Source: Pseudomonas phenolilytica (GTDB lineage: Bacteria; Pseudomonadota; Gammaproteobacteria; Pseudomonadales; Pseudomonadaceae). From it: a DNA stretch of 64,000 bases. Below are positions 43,513 through 55,918 of the stretch, piece after piece. A program made the translations under genes and the position numbers. Location of the stretch: assembly GCF_021432765.1 (NCBI RefSeq), contig NZ_CP058908.1:3744001-3808000 (forward strand). The letters are read 5' to 3'. The notes beneath the pieces are model-generated. The model was not told the DNA's origin and made no database searches. It was given only the letters and a program-made list of their open reading frames with translations. The stretch's first letter is position 1. Every line of letters starts with the position of its first letter.

Positions 43513-44905
43513 AGGCCGTCCGGGCGATACGCGTGCGGCGTATCTGAAAGCACAGACCGAGGAAGGCCACCCAGAACGGAATGGCGTACACCGACAGACG
43601 GATACCCGGGATGAACAGCATGATGGCCAGGATGCCGGCCACGAACGCGAGGCACAAATAATTGCTGAACGGGAACCAGAACGCCTTGAAGCTCGGCTCG
43701 ACGCCACGCTGCTGCATCGCCTTGCGGAATTTCAGATGCGCCATGCTGATCATCGCCCAGTTGATTACCAGCGAGGCGACTACCAGCGACATCAGCAATT
43801 CGAGCGCATTTTGCGGTGCCAGATAATTGACCAGTACACACAGCAGCGTAACAGCCGCCGAGACTCCAATCGCCAGCACCGGTACACCACGCCGGTTGAC
43901 CTTGAGCAAGGCTCGGGGGGCGTCCCCTTGCTCGGCCAGGCCATAGAGCATGCGGCTGTTGCAATACACGCCACTGTTGTAGACCGACAACGCGGCGGTC
44001 AGCACGACGAAGTTGAGCAGATGGGCGGCGGTATCGCTGCCGATCAGCGAGAAGATCTGCACGAACGGGCTACCGCTGTAGGGGTCGGCTGCCGAGCCCA
44101 GGGTTTCCAGCAGGCTGTCCCACGGATACAGCGTCAACAGCACGGTAAGCGCGCCGATGTAGAAGATCAGAATCCGATAGACGACCTGGTTGATCGCCTT
44201 CGGAATCACCGTTTTCGGGTCGGCCGCCTCCGCGGCGGTGATCCCCACCAATTCCAGCCCGCCGAAGGAAAACATGATGATGGCAAGCGCCATGATCAGG
44301 CCGTGGATGCCGTTGGGGAAAAACCCGCCGTGACTCCACAGGTTGCTGATGCTTGCCTGCTCGCCGCCCTGTCCGCTGAACAGTAGGAACAGTCCGAGCA
44401 TGATCATGCCAATGATTGCCGCGACCTTGATGATGGCGAACCAGAACTCAGCCTCGCCGAACGCCTTTACGTTGGTCAGATTGATCAGGTTAATCAGCAC
44501 GAAGAAGGCTGCCGCCGTCGCCCAGGTGGGTATTTCCGGCCACCAGAACTGCACGTATTTGCCGACTGCCGTCAGCTCGGCCATGCCGACCAGAACGTAC
44601 AGCACCCAGTAATTCCACCCCGACATGAAGCCGGCAAACGGTCCCCAGTACTGATGGGCGAAATGGCTGAACGAGCCGGCTACCGGCTCCTCGACGATCA
44701 TCTCGCCAAGCTGACGCATGATCAGGAAAGCGATCAGGCCACCAATGGCGTAGCCCAGAATCATCGATGGGCCAGCGCTACGCAGCACCCCGGCCGATCC
44801 CAGGAACAGGCCGGTACCGATGGCGCCACCGAGCGCGATGAGCTGGATATGGCGATTCTTCAGGCCACGCTGGAGCGGGCCGGTGTGCAGTGTGTCGCGA
44901 GTCAT
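43511..44905 (-). CDS. aroP: Aromatic amino acid permease AroP
   Basis: 464 residues, 12 membrane helices, APC family. The stretches RGLKNRHIQLIALGGAIGTGLFLGSAGVL, QLGEMIVEEPVAGSFSHFAH and LVGITAAEAADPKTVIPKAINQV closely match AroP/PheP, proton symporters for Phe, Tyr and Trp. The ATG at 44903-44905 has GAAGGTGA upstream; a 25-codon extension is unsupported. It is transcribed toward the probable RgsA RNA, and its stop lies in the RNA's terminator. Confidence 0.92.
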   Translation of the reverse strand: MTRDTLHTGPLQRGLKNRHIQLIALGGAIGTGLFLGSAGVLRSAGPSMILGYAIGGLIAFLIMRQLGEMIVEEPVAGSFSHFAHQYWGPFAGFMSGWNYWVLYVLVGMAELTAVGKYVQFWWPEIPTWATAAAFFVLINLINLTNVKAFGEAEFWFAIIKVAAIIGMIMLGLFLLFSGQGGEQASISNLWSHGGFFPNGIHGLIMALAIIMFSFGGLELVGITAAEAADPKTVIPKAINQVVYRILIFYIGALTVLLTLYPWDSLLETLGSAADPYSGSPFVQIFSLIGSDTAAHLLNFVVLTAALSVYNSGVYCNSRMLYGLAEQGDAPRALLKVNRRGVPVLAIGVSAAVTLLCVLVNYLAPQNALELLMSLVVASLVINWAMISMAHLKFRKAMQQRGVEPSFKAFWFPFSNYLCLAFVAGILAIMLFIPGIRLSVYAIPFWVAFLGLCFQIRRTRIARTA

Positions 44906-45068
44906 TGCGTCACCTTCTGTGACGGTTGTGGGGCCGCCGACAGGGTGTCGGCAGCGACGAAACTCCGAGCATGTAGCCAACGCATCGGATTACGCTCGAT
45001 GGCGCGGAGCCACGAGCACAAGCGGCGCGCATTGTACACGCCCGAAACGCGCGCGCAGCCCTCTGAAA

Positions 45069-45854
45069 TCAAGGCGCGACGTGCGCCAGCGGGAATAGGC
45101 GGCGGAAGTTGGCCGTGGTCTGCTCGGCGAAACGCTCGAAGGGTACGCCACGCCATTGCGCGAGAAATTCGGCGACCTCACGCACGTATTGCGGCAGGTT
45201 GGGCCGGCCCCGATGAGGCACCGGTGCCAGATACGGCGCATCGGTTTCCACCAGCAAGCGGTCGGCCGGTATCCGCCGCGCCACATCGCGCAGCGCATCC
45301 GCGTTGCGGAAGGTGACGATCCCGGACAGCGAAATGTAGAACCCCAGATCGAGCGCTGCGCTGGCCATGTCCCAGTCCTCGGTGAAGCAGTGCAGCACAC
45401 CAGCCTGCGGTAGCGCGGCCTCGCGCAGTAGCGCCAGGGTATCGGCGCGCGCTTCGCGGGTGTGCACGATGACCGACTTGCCTGTGATCTGCGCAGCCTG
45501 CAGATGCAGACGGAATGCCTCGCGTTGGCGCTCGGCAGCCTGCGGCTCGTAATGGTAGTCGAGACCGGTTTCGCCAATAGCCACCACTCGCGGGTGCGCC
45601 AGCTCGGCGAGCAACCAATCCAGTGCCGGCTGCGCACCCGGCTCCAGATCCAGCGGATGCACGCCAATCGAGCAATCGACATCGGCATGGCGCTCGGCGA
45701 TGGCCTTGACCTCGGCCGCATTGTCCGCACTGACGCCAATGCAGAGAAAATGTCCAACACCGCACGCACGTGCCGCGTCCAGCGCCGCATCGAGCGAACC
45801 GCCATGAGCGGCGAGATCGAGTCGGTCCAGATGACAGTGGGAATCTACCAGCAT
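45069..45854 (-). CDS. tatD: TatD family 3'-5' deoxyribonuclease/metal-dependent hydrolase
   Basis: 261-residue TIM-barrel metallohydrolase. Metal ligands H6 and H8 in VDSHCHLD, the Glu in AIGETGLDYHYE, and HCFTEDWDMA, VETDAPYLAP later. Family members degrade DNA ends or repair related damage. It is at the 3' end of a run starting with fabD-type genes (pabC, mltG, tmk, holB, pilZ), all on the minus strand. Confidence 0.93.
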   Translation of the reverse strand: MLVDSHCHLDRLDLAAHGGSLDAALDAARACGVGHFLCIGVSADNAAEVKAIAERHADVDCSIGVHPLDLEPGAQPALDWLLAELAHPRVVAIGETGLDYHYEPQAAERQREAFRLHLQAAQITGKSVIVHTREARADTLALLREAALPQAGVLHCFTEDWDMASAALDLGFYISLSGIVTFRNADALRDVARRIPADRLLVETDAPYLAPVPHRGRPNLPQYVREVAEFLAQWRGVPFERFAEQTTANFRRLFPLAHVAP

Positions 45855-45938
45855 GGGAAATCGCTTATCGCCTGGTTGGGAAAGGCGGCGATTGTAAGGT
45901 AAACACGTGCAGGCTTGGGGCGGTGCATCGCCCGCCGG

Positions 45939-46295
45939 TCACATCGTGTGGGTCGGGCGATCGGATTTCAGCGCGCCAGCCAGGTAGGTTTCGATCTTGT
46001 TGCGGGCCGTGGCGTCGCCGTCATTGAACTGCACGCCAACCCCCGCCGCGCGGTTGCTCTGCGCCCCTTTGGGAGTGATCCACACGACCTTGCCGGCGAC
46101 CGGAATCTTCTCCGGTTCGTCCATCAGATTGAGCAACATGAAAACCTCGTCGCCGAGCTTGTAACTTTTGTTCGTCGGTATGAACAATCCACCGTTCTTG
46201 ATGAAGGGCATGAAGGCGGCGTACAACACGGACTTGTCCTTGATGGTCAGGGACAGAATGCCATTACGCGGACCAAGGTTTGCTGGCAGGCTCAT
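45939..46295 (-). CDS. pilZ: Type IV pilus protein PilZ
   Basis: 118 residues, nearly identical to P. aeruginosa PilZ as I remember it (MSLPANLGPRNGILSLTIKDKS..., ALKSDRPTHTM). It is needed for type IV pilus biogenesis through FimX and PilB. It lacks the N-terminal RxxxR c-di-GMP-binding motif, as the founder protein does. The ATG at 46293-46295 matches the family start; a 53-codon upstream extension overlaps the end of holB and is discarded. Confidence 0.96.
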   Translation of the reverse strand: MSLPANLGPRNGILSLTIKDKSVLYAAFMPFIKNGGLFIPTNKSYKLGDEVFMLLNLMDEPEKIPVAGKVVWITPKGAQSNRAAGVGVQFNDGDATARNKIETYLAGALKSDRPTHTM

Positions 46296-46345
46296 GCGAT
46301 TTCCTAGGTTGTTGACGCTCCGGCGCAAGCCGCGTTCGGTGGATT

Positions 46346-49017
<2,672 letters not shown>

Positions 49018-49021
<4 letters not shown>

Positions 49022-49839
49022 GAGACACTCGACAGGTCGGCTATGGCCGCTTGCAGTTTACGGGTCAGAACGCCCACCGGCCAAGTATGTCCGGCCAGCG
49101 CTACCACGGGCCAGATGCCGTAAAGACTGTTGCAAAGCAACACCTCATCGGCCGCCAGCAGTTCCTCGTACGACAGATCGCGCACGACTACGGCAACGCC
49201 TAATTGCTGCGCGCGCTCGATGAGTTCCGCACGCATCACTCCGGCGACACCACATCGCTGTAGCGCTGCGGTGAGCAATATGCCGTCACGCACGATAAAC
49301 AGATTACTGAAGACGCCCTCGATCACCCGTCCCGCGCTATCGCGCATTACCCCCTCGGCACAGGTCGAATCCTGCCACTCGGCACGGGCCAGGACCTGTT
49401 CCAGTCGATTGAGATGCTTAATTCCCGCCAGCAGCGGTTGTTCGGCAAGCCGCGTCGCGCAGGGAAACAGACGTACACCTGTCTGCCCGTTGTGTACCGG
49501 ATAGGCCGGCAGCGACGAAGCGAGCAGCAGTCGCCGCGGAGCGCAGGGTTGCGGGGGGGCATAGCCGCGACGGCCGGCACCACGGGTTACCATGAGTTTG
49601 GCCACTCCGGCGTCGAGCTCGCGGCAGAACGCCAGAAGCTCTCCCTTGACCAGAGGCACATCGAGAGGGATAGCCAGCCGCCGGCAACCTTCGACAAGAC
49701 GCTGCAGATGACGTTCGAGCAACTGCGGCTGACCGCGCACGACTTTGATAGTCTCGAACAGGCCGTCGCCATAGGCCAGGCCGCGATCATCGACGGGCAA
49801 CCCGGTAGCAGGCTGTCCGTCGATCCAGCAGGGTTTCAC
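49018..49839 (-). CDS. pabC: Aminodeoxychorismate lyase
   Basis: 273-residue fold type IV PLP enzyme that releases 4-aminobenzoate for folate synthesis. The PLP lysine is in [18 protein letters not shown], with the C-terminal motifs [14 protein letters not shown] and [12 protein letters not shown]. Its start overlaps the fabF stop (ATGA, 49836-49839), as in other pseudomonads. Confidence 0.95.
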
Positions 49840-51080
49840 TCGGCGAATCGGCGGAACACCAGCGAGCCGTTGGTGCCACCGAAACCGAACGAGTTGGAAA
49901 TCGCCACATCGATGGGCATCGGCTTCGCTTGATGCGGCACGAAGTCCAGATCGCAGCCCTCGTCCGGCTCATCCAAATTGATGGTCGGCGGCGCCACCTG
50001 ATCGCGAATCGCCAGCACACTGAAGATCGCTTCGACCGCGCCGGCTGCCCCCAACAGGTGACCAACCATCGATTTGGTCGAGCTAACGGACAGCTTGTAG
50101 GCGTGATCGCCGAACACGCTGCGTATCGCCGCAGCCTCGGCCTTATCACCTGCCGGAGTAGAGGTACCGTGAGCGTTGATGTACTGCACCTCTACGGCGT
50201 TGAGTCGGGCATCGTTCAACGCGTTGCGGATACAGCGTGCCGCACCAGCGCCATCGTCCGGCGGTGAGGTCATGTGGAACGCGTCAGCGCTCATGCCGAA
50301 ACCGATCAGCTCCGCATAGATGTGCGCACCGCGCGCCTTGGCATGCTCCAGCTCCTCGAGCACCAGCGCGCCGGCACCATCGGACAGCACGAAGCCATCA
50401 CGCTGCCGATCCCATGGACGACTGGCAGCAGCAGGATCATCGTTACGCGTCGACAGCGCGCGCGCCGCGGCAAATCCGCCAATGCCCAGACCGCTAGCAG
50501 CCATCTCGGAGCCGCCGGCAACCATTACGTCCGCTTCACCGTAAGCGATGTTGCGCGCCGCCATGCCGATGCAGTGGGTGCCGGTAGTGCAGGCGGTAGC
50601 AATCGCATAGTTAGGTCCCTGTAACCCCAGATGAATCGACAGGAAGCCGGACACCATATTGATGATCGAGCCGGGAACGAAAAACGGCGAGATACGCCGC
50701 GGCCCCTGCTCAATCAGCACTTTGCAGCTGTTCTCGATATTGGTCAGCCCACCGATACCGGAGCCCATGGCGACGCCGATGCGCTCGCGGTTGGCGTCGG
50801 TAATTTCCAGACCGGAATCGCGAACGGCCTGGAAGCTGGCTGCAAGGCCGTATTGGATGAACAGATCGAGCTTGCGTGCCTCCTTGGCCGGCAGGTATTG
50901 CTCGACCTCGAAACCTTTGATCGAACCGCCAAAACGTGTGGAATAGGCGGAAAGATCCATGTGCTCAAGCAGGCCGATGCCGCTGCGGCCGGCCAGGATA
51001 CCCTGCCAGCTGCTCGGCACATCGTTGCCCAGCGGCGATAGCATGCCCATACCGGTAACCACGACGCGTCTACGCGACAC
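49836..51080 (-). CDS. fabF: Beta-ketoacyl-ACP synthase II
   Basis: 414 residues. Catalytic Cys in [12 protein letters not shown]; the two His in [12 protein letters not shown] and [15 protein letters not shown]; Lys in STKSMVG. It condenses malonyl-ACP with acyl-ACP during chain elongation. I chose the GTG start at 51078-51080, with TAGGAG 7 nt upstream; the longer open frame is not family-like. It is separated from acpP by 181 bp with a terminator-like hairpin. Confidence 0.96.
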   Translation of the reverse strand: MSRRRVVVTGMGMLSPLGNDVPSSWQGILAGRSGIGLLEHMDLSAYSTRFGGSIKGFEVEQYLPAKEARKLDLFIQYGLAASFQAVRDSGLEITDANRERIGVAMGSGIGGLTNIENSCKVLIEQGPRRISPFFVPGSIINMVSGFLSIHLGLQGPNYAIATACTTGTHCIGMAARNIAYGEADVMVAGGSEMAASGLGIGGFAAARALSTRNDDPAAASRPWDRQRDGFVLSDGAGALVLEELEHAKARGAHIYAELIGFGMSADAFHMTSPPDDGAGAARCIRNALNDARLNAVEVQYINAHGTSTPAGDKAEAAAIRSVFGDHAYKLSVSSTKSMVGHLLGAAGAVEAIFSVLAIRDQVAPPTINLDEPDEGCDLDFVPHQAKPMPIDVAISNSFGFGGTNGSLVFRRFAE

Positions 51081-51198
51081 AGCAATTCTCCTATACCTTG
51101 ACGTTTGGCTCAGCTCCCGCGCGTAATTCCGACGAACGCGGGAACACTCGCGGCCTGCGGCAAACATACATCGCCGCACCGCGAATGGACTCTCAAAG

Positions 51199-51236
51199 AA
51201 AAGCCGCACTACCTCGTGCAAGGCAGTGCGGCTTTT
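51199..51236 (-). terminator. Intergenic hairpin between acpP and fabF
   Basis: AAAAGCCGCACT (51199-51210) pairs with AGTGCGGCTTTT (51225-51236). On the minus strand the stem ends in TTTT. It lies 26 bp after the acpP stop. A partial terminator here would let acpP be expressed more strongly than fabF and the genes after it. Confidence 0.8.
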
Positions 51237-51261
51237 CCTAGTTCCGAAGCAGGATTACAAC

Positions 51262-51498
51262 TTACTGCGCGTGCGCGTTGATGTAATCGATGGCTTCCTG
51301 AACGGTGGTGATCTTCTCAGCTTGCTCGTCCGGAATCTCGGTCTCGAATTCCTCTTCCAGAGCCATCACCAGCTCGACGGTGTCAAGAGAGTCGGCACCC
51401 AGGTCTTCGACGAAGGAAGCGCTGTTGGTAACTTCCTCTTCTTTAACGCCAAGTTGCTCGGCAACGATTTTCTTGACGCGTTCTTCGATGGTGCTCAT
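51262..51498 (-). CDS. acpP: Acyl carrier protein
   Basis: 78 residues, acidic. The 4'-phosphopantetheine site is S37 in [14 protein letters not shown]. It carries the growing acyl chain for all steps of fatty acid synthesis. Codons look highly biased, as expected of a very abundant protein. A 190-bp gap before it holds a promoter candidate. Confidence 0.98.
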
Positions 51499-51548
51499 AC
51501 CTTGTTTTCACTCCTATGGAAAAAGCAGGCAGCTGGTCTGCGCGGTAG

Positions 51549-51576
51549 TGTATAGAAAGCGTTTTCCGCATTTCAA
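51549..51576 (-). promoter_or_regulatory. Candidate sigma-70 promoter of acpP
   Basis: Minus strand -35 TTGAAA (51571-51576), 16-bp spacer, -10 TATACA (51549-51554), 51 bp before the acpP start. It fits separate strong expression of acpP between fabG and the downstream terminator hairpin. Confidence 0.55.
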
Positions 51577-51688
51577 GCTGAAAGCGGGCAAGCATGAGCC
51601 CACTTCCAACCATCTGTCTATAAACGTTTCGCAGCTTATAGCGATTAAAACAGCCATTATGACTGCCGAGTCACGCCCGGCGTCACAT

Positions 51689-52432
51689 TCAACTCATGTA
51701 CATGCCGCCGTTCACCGGAACCGTGGCACCAGTGACATAGGCAGCGCCATCCGAAGCCAGAAAGGCAACGACCTTGGCGATTTCCTCAGCCTGACCGAGA
51801 CGTCCCAGCGGGATCTGCCCCAGCAAGGCGTCACGCTGGGCCTCCGGCAATTCACGCGTCATATCGGTATCGATGAAGCCCGGCGCCACGGAGTTGACCG
51901 TGATACCACGCGACCCCACCTCACGCGCCAGGGCACGACTGAATCCTTCGAGGCCGGCTTTGGCGGCGGCGTAGTTTACCTGCCCCGCGTTACCCATTGC
52001 ACCCACCACCGAACCGATGTTGATGATACGTCCCCAACGCGCCTTGGTCATGCCGCGCAACACGGCCTTGCTAAGGCGATACAAGCTGTTGAGATTGGTA
52101 TTGATGACATCGAACCACTCATCATCCTTCATCCGCAGCATCAGATTGTCGCGTGTGATCCCGGCGTTATTGACCAGAATCGCGGGCTGCCCGAGATGTT
52201 GCTGAATGTGTTCCAGCGTACTGGCGACCGACTCGTCGTTGCCGACGTCGAGCACCAGACCAGCGCCTTCGATGCCGTTCGCCTTCAGGGTTTCGGCGAT
52301 ACGCTCGGCACCTGACGGCGTGGTAGCCGTGCCGATAACGATGGCGCCCTGGCGCCCCAACTCCAGGGCGATGGCCTGACCGATACCGCGGCTAGCGCCA
52401 GTGACCAGCGCCACCTTGCCTTGCAGATTCAT
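51689..52432 (-). CDS. fabG: 3-oxoacyl-ACP reductase
   Basis: 247-residue short-chain dehydrogenase. NADPH motif TGASRGIG, NNAG, catalytic Ser in IGSVVGAMG and Tyr/Lys in NYAAAKAG. Reduces 3-ketoacyl-ACP. Start ATG at 52430-52432 with family-like MNLQGKVALVTG; upstream 43 codons overlap fabD and are rejected. It lies 14 bp after fabD. Confidence 0.97.
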   Translation of the reverse strand: MNLQGKVALVTGASRGIGQAIALELGRQGAIVIGTATTPSGAERIAETLKANGIEGAGLVLDVGNDESVASTLEHIQQHLGQPAILVNNAGITRDNLMLRMKDDEWFDVINTNLNSLYRLSKAVLRGMTKARWGRIINIGSVVGAMGNAGQVNYAAAKAGLEGFSRALAREVGSRGITVNSVAPGFIDTDMTRELPEAQRDALLGQIPLGRLGQAEEIAKVVAFLASDGAAYVTGATVPVNGGMYMS

Positions 52433-52446
52433 AGTGTTCTCCTTGA

Positions 52447-53385
52447 TCAAGCCAGCGCAGCGCGGGTGGCGGCGAAGGCTTCTGGGGTGTCTAGGTTGTA
52501 GGTGTTGATGCCCTTCACGCAGCGCTTGTTCAGGCCGGACAGCACCTTGCCGGGGCCGCACTCGACCAAATCCGTCACGCCGCGCTCGCTGAGCGCAACC
52601 ATTGACTCGACCCAGCGCACCGGACTGTAGAGCTGAGCCAGGAGATCGCGCTGAAGAGTTTGCAGATCAGCGACGACCGCTGCGCTGACATTCTGGACCA
52701 GCGCGATCTGCGGTGCCTGCCAGGCAACAGCGGCAATCGCATCCGCAAAGCGCTCGGCCGCGGGACGCATGAGCTCACAATGCGAAGGCACACTCACGGG
52801 CAGCGCCATCGCGCGCTTGGCGCCACGCGCTTTGCAGGCTTCGATGGCGCGTTCAACGGCGGCCGCATTGCCGGCGATCACAACCTGCCCGGGCGCGTTG
52901 AAGTTCACTGCACTGACGATTTCTCCCTGCGCCGCCTCGGCACAGGCCGCCAGCACGTCGGCATCTTCCAGCCCCAGAATCGCCGCCATTCCACCCAGAC
53001 CAGCCGGCACCGCCTGCTGCATCAACTGGCCACGGAGCTCGACCAGTTTCACCGCTTCGGCGAACGGCAAACTGCCCGCGGCGACCAGCGCGGAATACTC
53101 CCCAAGACTGTGCCCGGCAACGAAGGCGGGACGTGCGCCGCCCTCGGCCAGCCACAGACGCCACAGCGCCACCGATGCAGCCAGGATGGCCGGCTGGGTC
53201 TTATCGGTCTGATTCAGTTGTTCTTCCGGACCTTGCTGGGTCAACGCCCAGATGTCATAGCCAAGTGCCGCCGAGGCTTCGGCGAACGTGTCGATGACGA
53301 GGCTCTGCTGGACGCCCAGCTCGGCGAGCATCCCGAGCGACTGCGAACCCTGACCAGGAAAGACGAAAGCGAATGATGCGGACAT
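52447..53385 (-). CDS. fabD: Malonyl-CoA:ACP transacylase
   Basis: 312 residues. Active-site Ser in GHSLGEYSALVA, Arg and His in the family positions (VPSHCELMRPAAERF includes the His). N-terminal FVFPGQGSQ. It supplies malonyl-ACP. Lies between plsX and fabG. Confidence 0.97.
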   Translation of the reverse strand: MSASFAFVFPGQGSQSLGMLAELGVQQSLVIDTFAEASAALGYDIWALTQQGPEEQLNQTDKTQPAILAASVALWRLWLAEGGARPAFVAGHSLGEYSALVAAGSLPFAEAVKLVELRGQLMQQAVPAGLGGMAAILGLEDADVLAACAEAAQGEIVSAVNFNAPGQVVIAGNAAAVERAIEACKARGAKRAMALPVSVPSHCELMRPAAERFADAIAAVAWQAPQIALVQNVSAAVVADLQTLQRDLLAQLYSPVRWVESMVALSERGVTDLVECGPGKVLSGLNKRCVKGINTYNLDTPEAFAATRAALA

Positions 53386-53448
53386 GAAGCAGCTCTCTTA
53401 TGGTTCTGATCGTCTGTTACGCGAACCTGGAGGCAGGCGTCGCGAATT

Positions 53449-54498
53449 TCAGTTGGATGGTCGACTACCGGACGCAGTCACATTGTCCGATCCCAGCACC
53501 TGCGCCAAGCGCTCGCGCAAATGGCCAGGCAGGTCATGCTGGACATCTTCCGCCGCACGCAGGATAGCGGACCTGAAGCCAGCCTCCCCGGCGCTGCCAT
53601 GACTCTTTACCACAATCCCCTGAAGGCCGAGGAAACTGGCGCCGTTGTAGCGTGATGGTCGCAGCTCCGTGCGCAACTGACGCAGCATCGGCAACGCCAG
53701 CCCGCCAACGATGCGTGCGGCAAGCGACCGCCGAAAAAGCGCCTCCACCCTGGCGATCACCATCTCCGCCAGCCCCTCACTGGACTTGAGCAAAACATTG
53801 CCGACGAAGCCGTCACACACCACGACATCCGCTTCGCCGCGATACAGACCATCGCCTTCGATGAAGCCGATGAAGTTGAGCCCCTGCATCTGCTGCAACA
53901 AGGTGGCCGCAAGCTTGACCTGCTGGTTACCCTTGACCTCTTCGACTCCGATGTTCAGCAGGGCAACGCGAGGACGATCGACACCCAAAGCCTGTGCAGC
54001 AACCGATCCCATGACCGCAAATTGCTGCAACTGCTCGGCAGCGCAATCGACGTTAGCTCCCAAATCGAGCAACAAACAGGGTTTTGCGCGCGTCGGGATC
54101 GCAGTCACCATCGCAGGGCGATCAATGCCTGGCAGCGTTTTCAGCACCTGCCGCGCCAAGGCCATCAACGCACCGGTATTGCCAGCACTGACACAGGCCT
54201 GCGCCCGCCCGTCGCGCACGAGCTCCAGCGCGACATGCATCGATGATTGCGATCTGCCGCGTAGAGCCTGCGCCGGACGCTCGGCCATACCGATAACGTC
54301 CTCGGCGTCAACGATCTGCAGACGTGTGCGATCGACCGATGAGTGCTCGGCGATGAGGCGTTCCAGAAGGGAGGATTGGCCGACAAGAGCCAGATGCAGC
54401 GAGGGGAGGTCAGCCAGGCAGGACAGACTGGCTGGAACAATGCAACGGGGACCGTAGTCCCCGCCCATTGCGTCGATCGCGATGACCGGAGCGGACAA
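53449..54498 (-). CDS. plsX: Phosphate acyltransferase PlsX
   Basis: 349 residues. Starts [18 protein letters not shown], with [26 protein letters not shown] and [19 protein letters not shown] as family motifs. It makes acyl-phosphate from acyl-ACP for phospholipid synthesis, and is encoded directly after rpmF. Confidence 0.97.
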   Translation of the reverse strand: MSAPVIAIDAMGGDYGPRCIVPASLSCLADLPSLHLALVGQSSLLERLIAEHSSVDRTRLQIVDAEDVIGMAERPAQALRGRSQSSMHVALELVRDGRAQACVSAGNTGALMALARQVLKTLPGIDRPAMVTAIPTRAKPCLLLDLGANVDCAAEQLQQFAVMGSVAAQALGVDRPRVALLNIGVEEVKGNQQVKLAATLLQQMQGLNFIGFIEGDGLYRGEADVVVCDGFVGNVLLKSSEGLAEMVIARVEALFRRSLAARIVGGLALPMLRQLRTELRPSRYNGASFLGLQGIVVKSHGSAGEAGFRSAILRAAEDVQHDLPGHLRERLAQVLGSDNVTASGSRPSN

Positions 54499-54501
54499 GG
54501 A

Positions 54502-54684
54502 TTACTCGTCAGCGCCCTTGTCGATCACCTTGCGACCACGGTAGAAACCGTCCGGAGAAACGTGGTGACGCAGGTGGACTTCACCAGTGCTCTTTTCCAC
54601 GGACAGAGCGTTCGCCTGCAGAGCATCGTGGGAACGACGCATGTCGCGAGCGGAACGGGATTTTTTGTTCTGCTGAACAGCCAT
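54502..54684 (-). CDS. rpmF: 50S ribosomal protein L32
   Basis: 60 residues ([20 protein letters not shown]...). The sequence matches bacterial L32, a late-assembling large-subunit protein. The ATG at 54682-54684 is used because GGAG lies upstream; an in-frame ATG three codons earlier is not family-like. Downstream of yceD by 12 bp, as usual. Confidence 0.97.
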   Translation of the reverse strand: MAVQQNKKSRSARDMRRSHDALQANALSVEKSTGEVHLRHHVSPDGFYRGRKVIDKGADE

Positions 54685-54696
54685 TTGGATCAACTC

Positions 54697-55224
54697 CTAA
54701 ACGTTTGGGTCACGCTTTAACTGCGCCAGTACGCTGAACGGGTTGGACCGCGTTACCTCGTCCTCACTCGGCTCAGGCTCGTCTGGCCCAACCGGCGGCT
54801 GGCAAATTTCAGGATCATGGAGTGGAACAATCGGCAGAGCGAGCAACAGCTCGTCTTCGACCAGCGCCAGCAGATCCAACGGATCTTCTCCCACTTCCAG
54901 CACGTCATAGCCCTTGGGCAGGTGCTGGCTGCTCGCCCCCTCATTGACAACGGCGTAGTCGCATTCGCTGTGAATGGGCAAAACAACCGGCTCCAGACAA
55001 CGCTGGCAAATCATTTTGACGTCAACATCGAGCTGGCTGTGGATAACCGCAGTACGCTGCTCGTCGCGCCCGAACGAAAAACTGGCACGCACCACACCCT
55101 GATCATCTTCAAGAGACTCAGCGAGTCGCTGAAGCTGCGACAGGCTTAGCTCGCCCTGCAGGCTAGCCGCCCGATCTGCAAGCTTGCGCGGATCAATGTG
55201 CGGAGGTATCGGTCCTTTCAACAT
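54697..55224 (-). CDS. yceD: YceD (DUF177) family protein, 23S rRNA-related
   Basis: 175 residues with the C-x2-C motif in MICQRCLEPVVLP and an acidic region with GEDPLDLLALVEDELLLALP. The E. coli homologue affects 23S rRNA accumulation; the exact role is unknown. It is first of the yceD-rpmF-plsX-fabD run and is divergent from maf (105-bp gap). Confidence 0.9.
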   Translation of the reverse strand: MLKGPIPPHIDPRKLADRAASLQGELSLSQLQRLAESLEDDQGVVRASFSFGRDEQRTAVIHSQLDVDVKMICQRCLEPVVLPIHSECDYAVVNEGASSQHLPKGYDVLEVGEDPLDLLALVEDELLLALPIVPLHDPEICQPPVGPDEPEPSEDEVTRSNPFSVLAQLKRDPNV

Positions 55225-55329
55225 AAGCGCGGCATTCTATGGATGCGCCCCATGACTGTCAAAGGAATTCAGCCCGCTGGCCACACCGCGCGCATAGAAT
55301 TGCCCATCCATATATAAAAGGAAGGACAC

Positions 55330-55908
55330 ATGCGCCGACTATTACTTGCTTCGAGTTCCAAGTACCGACAGGAACTGCTTTCACGCCTGCGCCTGCCTTT
55401 CACAAGCTGCGCCCCGGCCATCGACGAAACTCCACATCCTGGCGAATCAGCCGAACAACTGGTGTGCCGTCTGGCCGCCCAAAAGGCACAAGCACTCGCC
55501 GAAACCCACCCCGATCATCTGATCATCGGCTCCGACCAGGTAGCAACACTGGGCGACAGCATCCTCGGCAAACCCCACACGTTCGAAAGAGCCAGACGCC
55601 AGCTGCAGGCCGCCAGCGGCACCACTGTTCGCTTTCTCACCGGCCTAGCCTTACTCGATAGTCGCAGCGGGCGCATTCAGATCGACTGCGTTCCGTTCAC
55701 AGTCCATTTCCGCGAACTGGACGACGCGCGCATCGAGCGTTATCTGCAGATCGAGCAACCCTACGATTGCGCCGGCAGTTTCAAGGCCGAGGGCCTGGGC
55801 ATAAGCCTGTTCCGCGCCACCGAGGGCGAGGACGCTACCAGCCTCATAGGCCTGCCCCTGATTCGCCTGGTGGACATGCTTCTGGCCGAGGGAGTGGAAC
55901 TACCCTGA
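55330..55908 (+). CDS. maf: Maf-family nucleoside triphosphate pyrophosphatase (YceF type)
   Basis: 192 residues. Motifs LLLASSSKYRQELL at the N-terminus, IGSDQVA (catalytic Asp) and GSFKAEGLG. The YceF subgroup prefers 7-methyl-GTP and clears modified nucleotides; the substrate here is inferred from family likeness. ATG at 55330 follows AAGGA by 6 nt. It converges on sppA with a 10-bp gap. Confidence 0.92.
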   Translation: MRRLLLASSSKYRQELLSRLRLPFTSCAPAIDETPHPGESAEQLVCRLAAQKAQALAETHPDHLIIGSDQVATLGDSILGKPHTFERARRQLQAASGTTVRFLTGLALLDSRSGRIQIDCVPFTVHFRELDDARIERYLQIEQPYDCAGSFKAEGLGISLFRATEGEDATSLIGLPLIRLVDMLLAEGVELP

Positions 55909-55918
55909 CGCACAGCCA

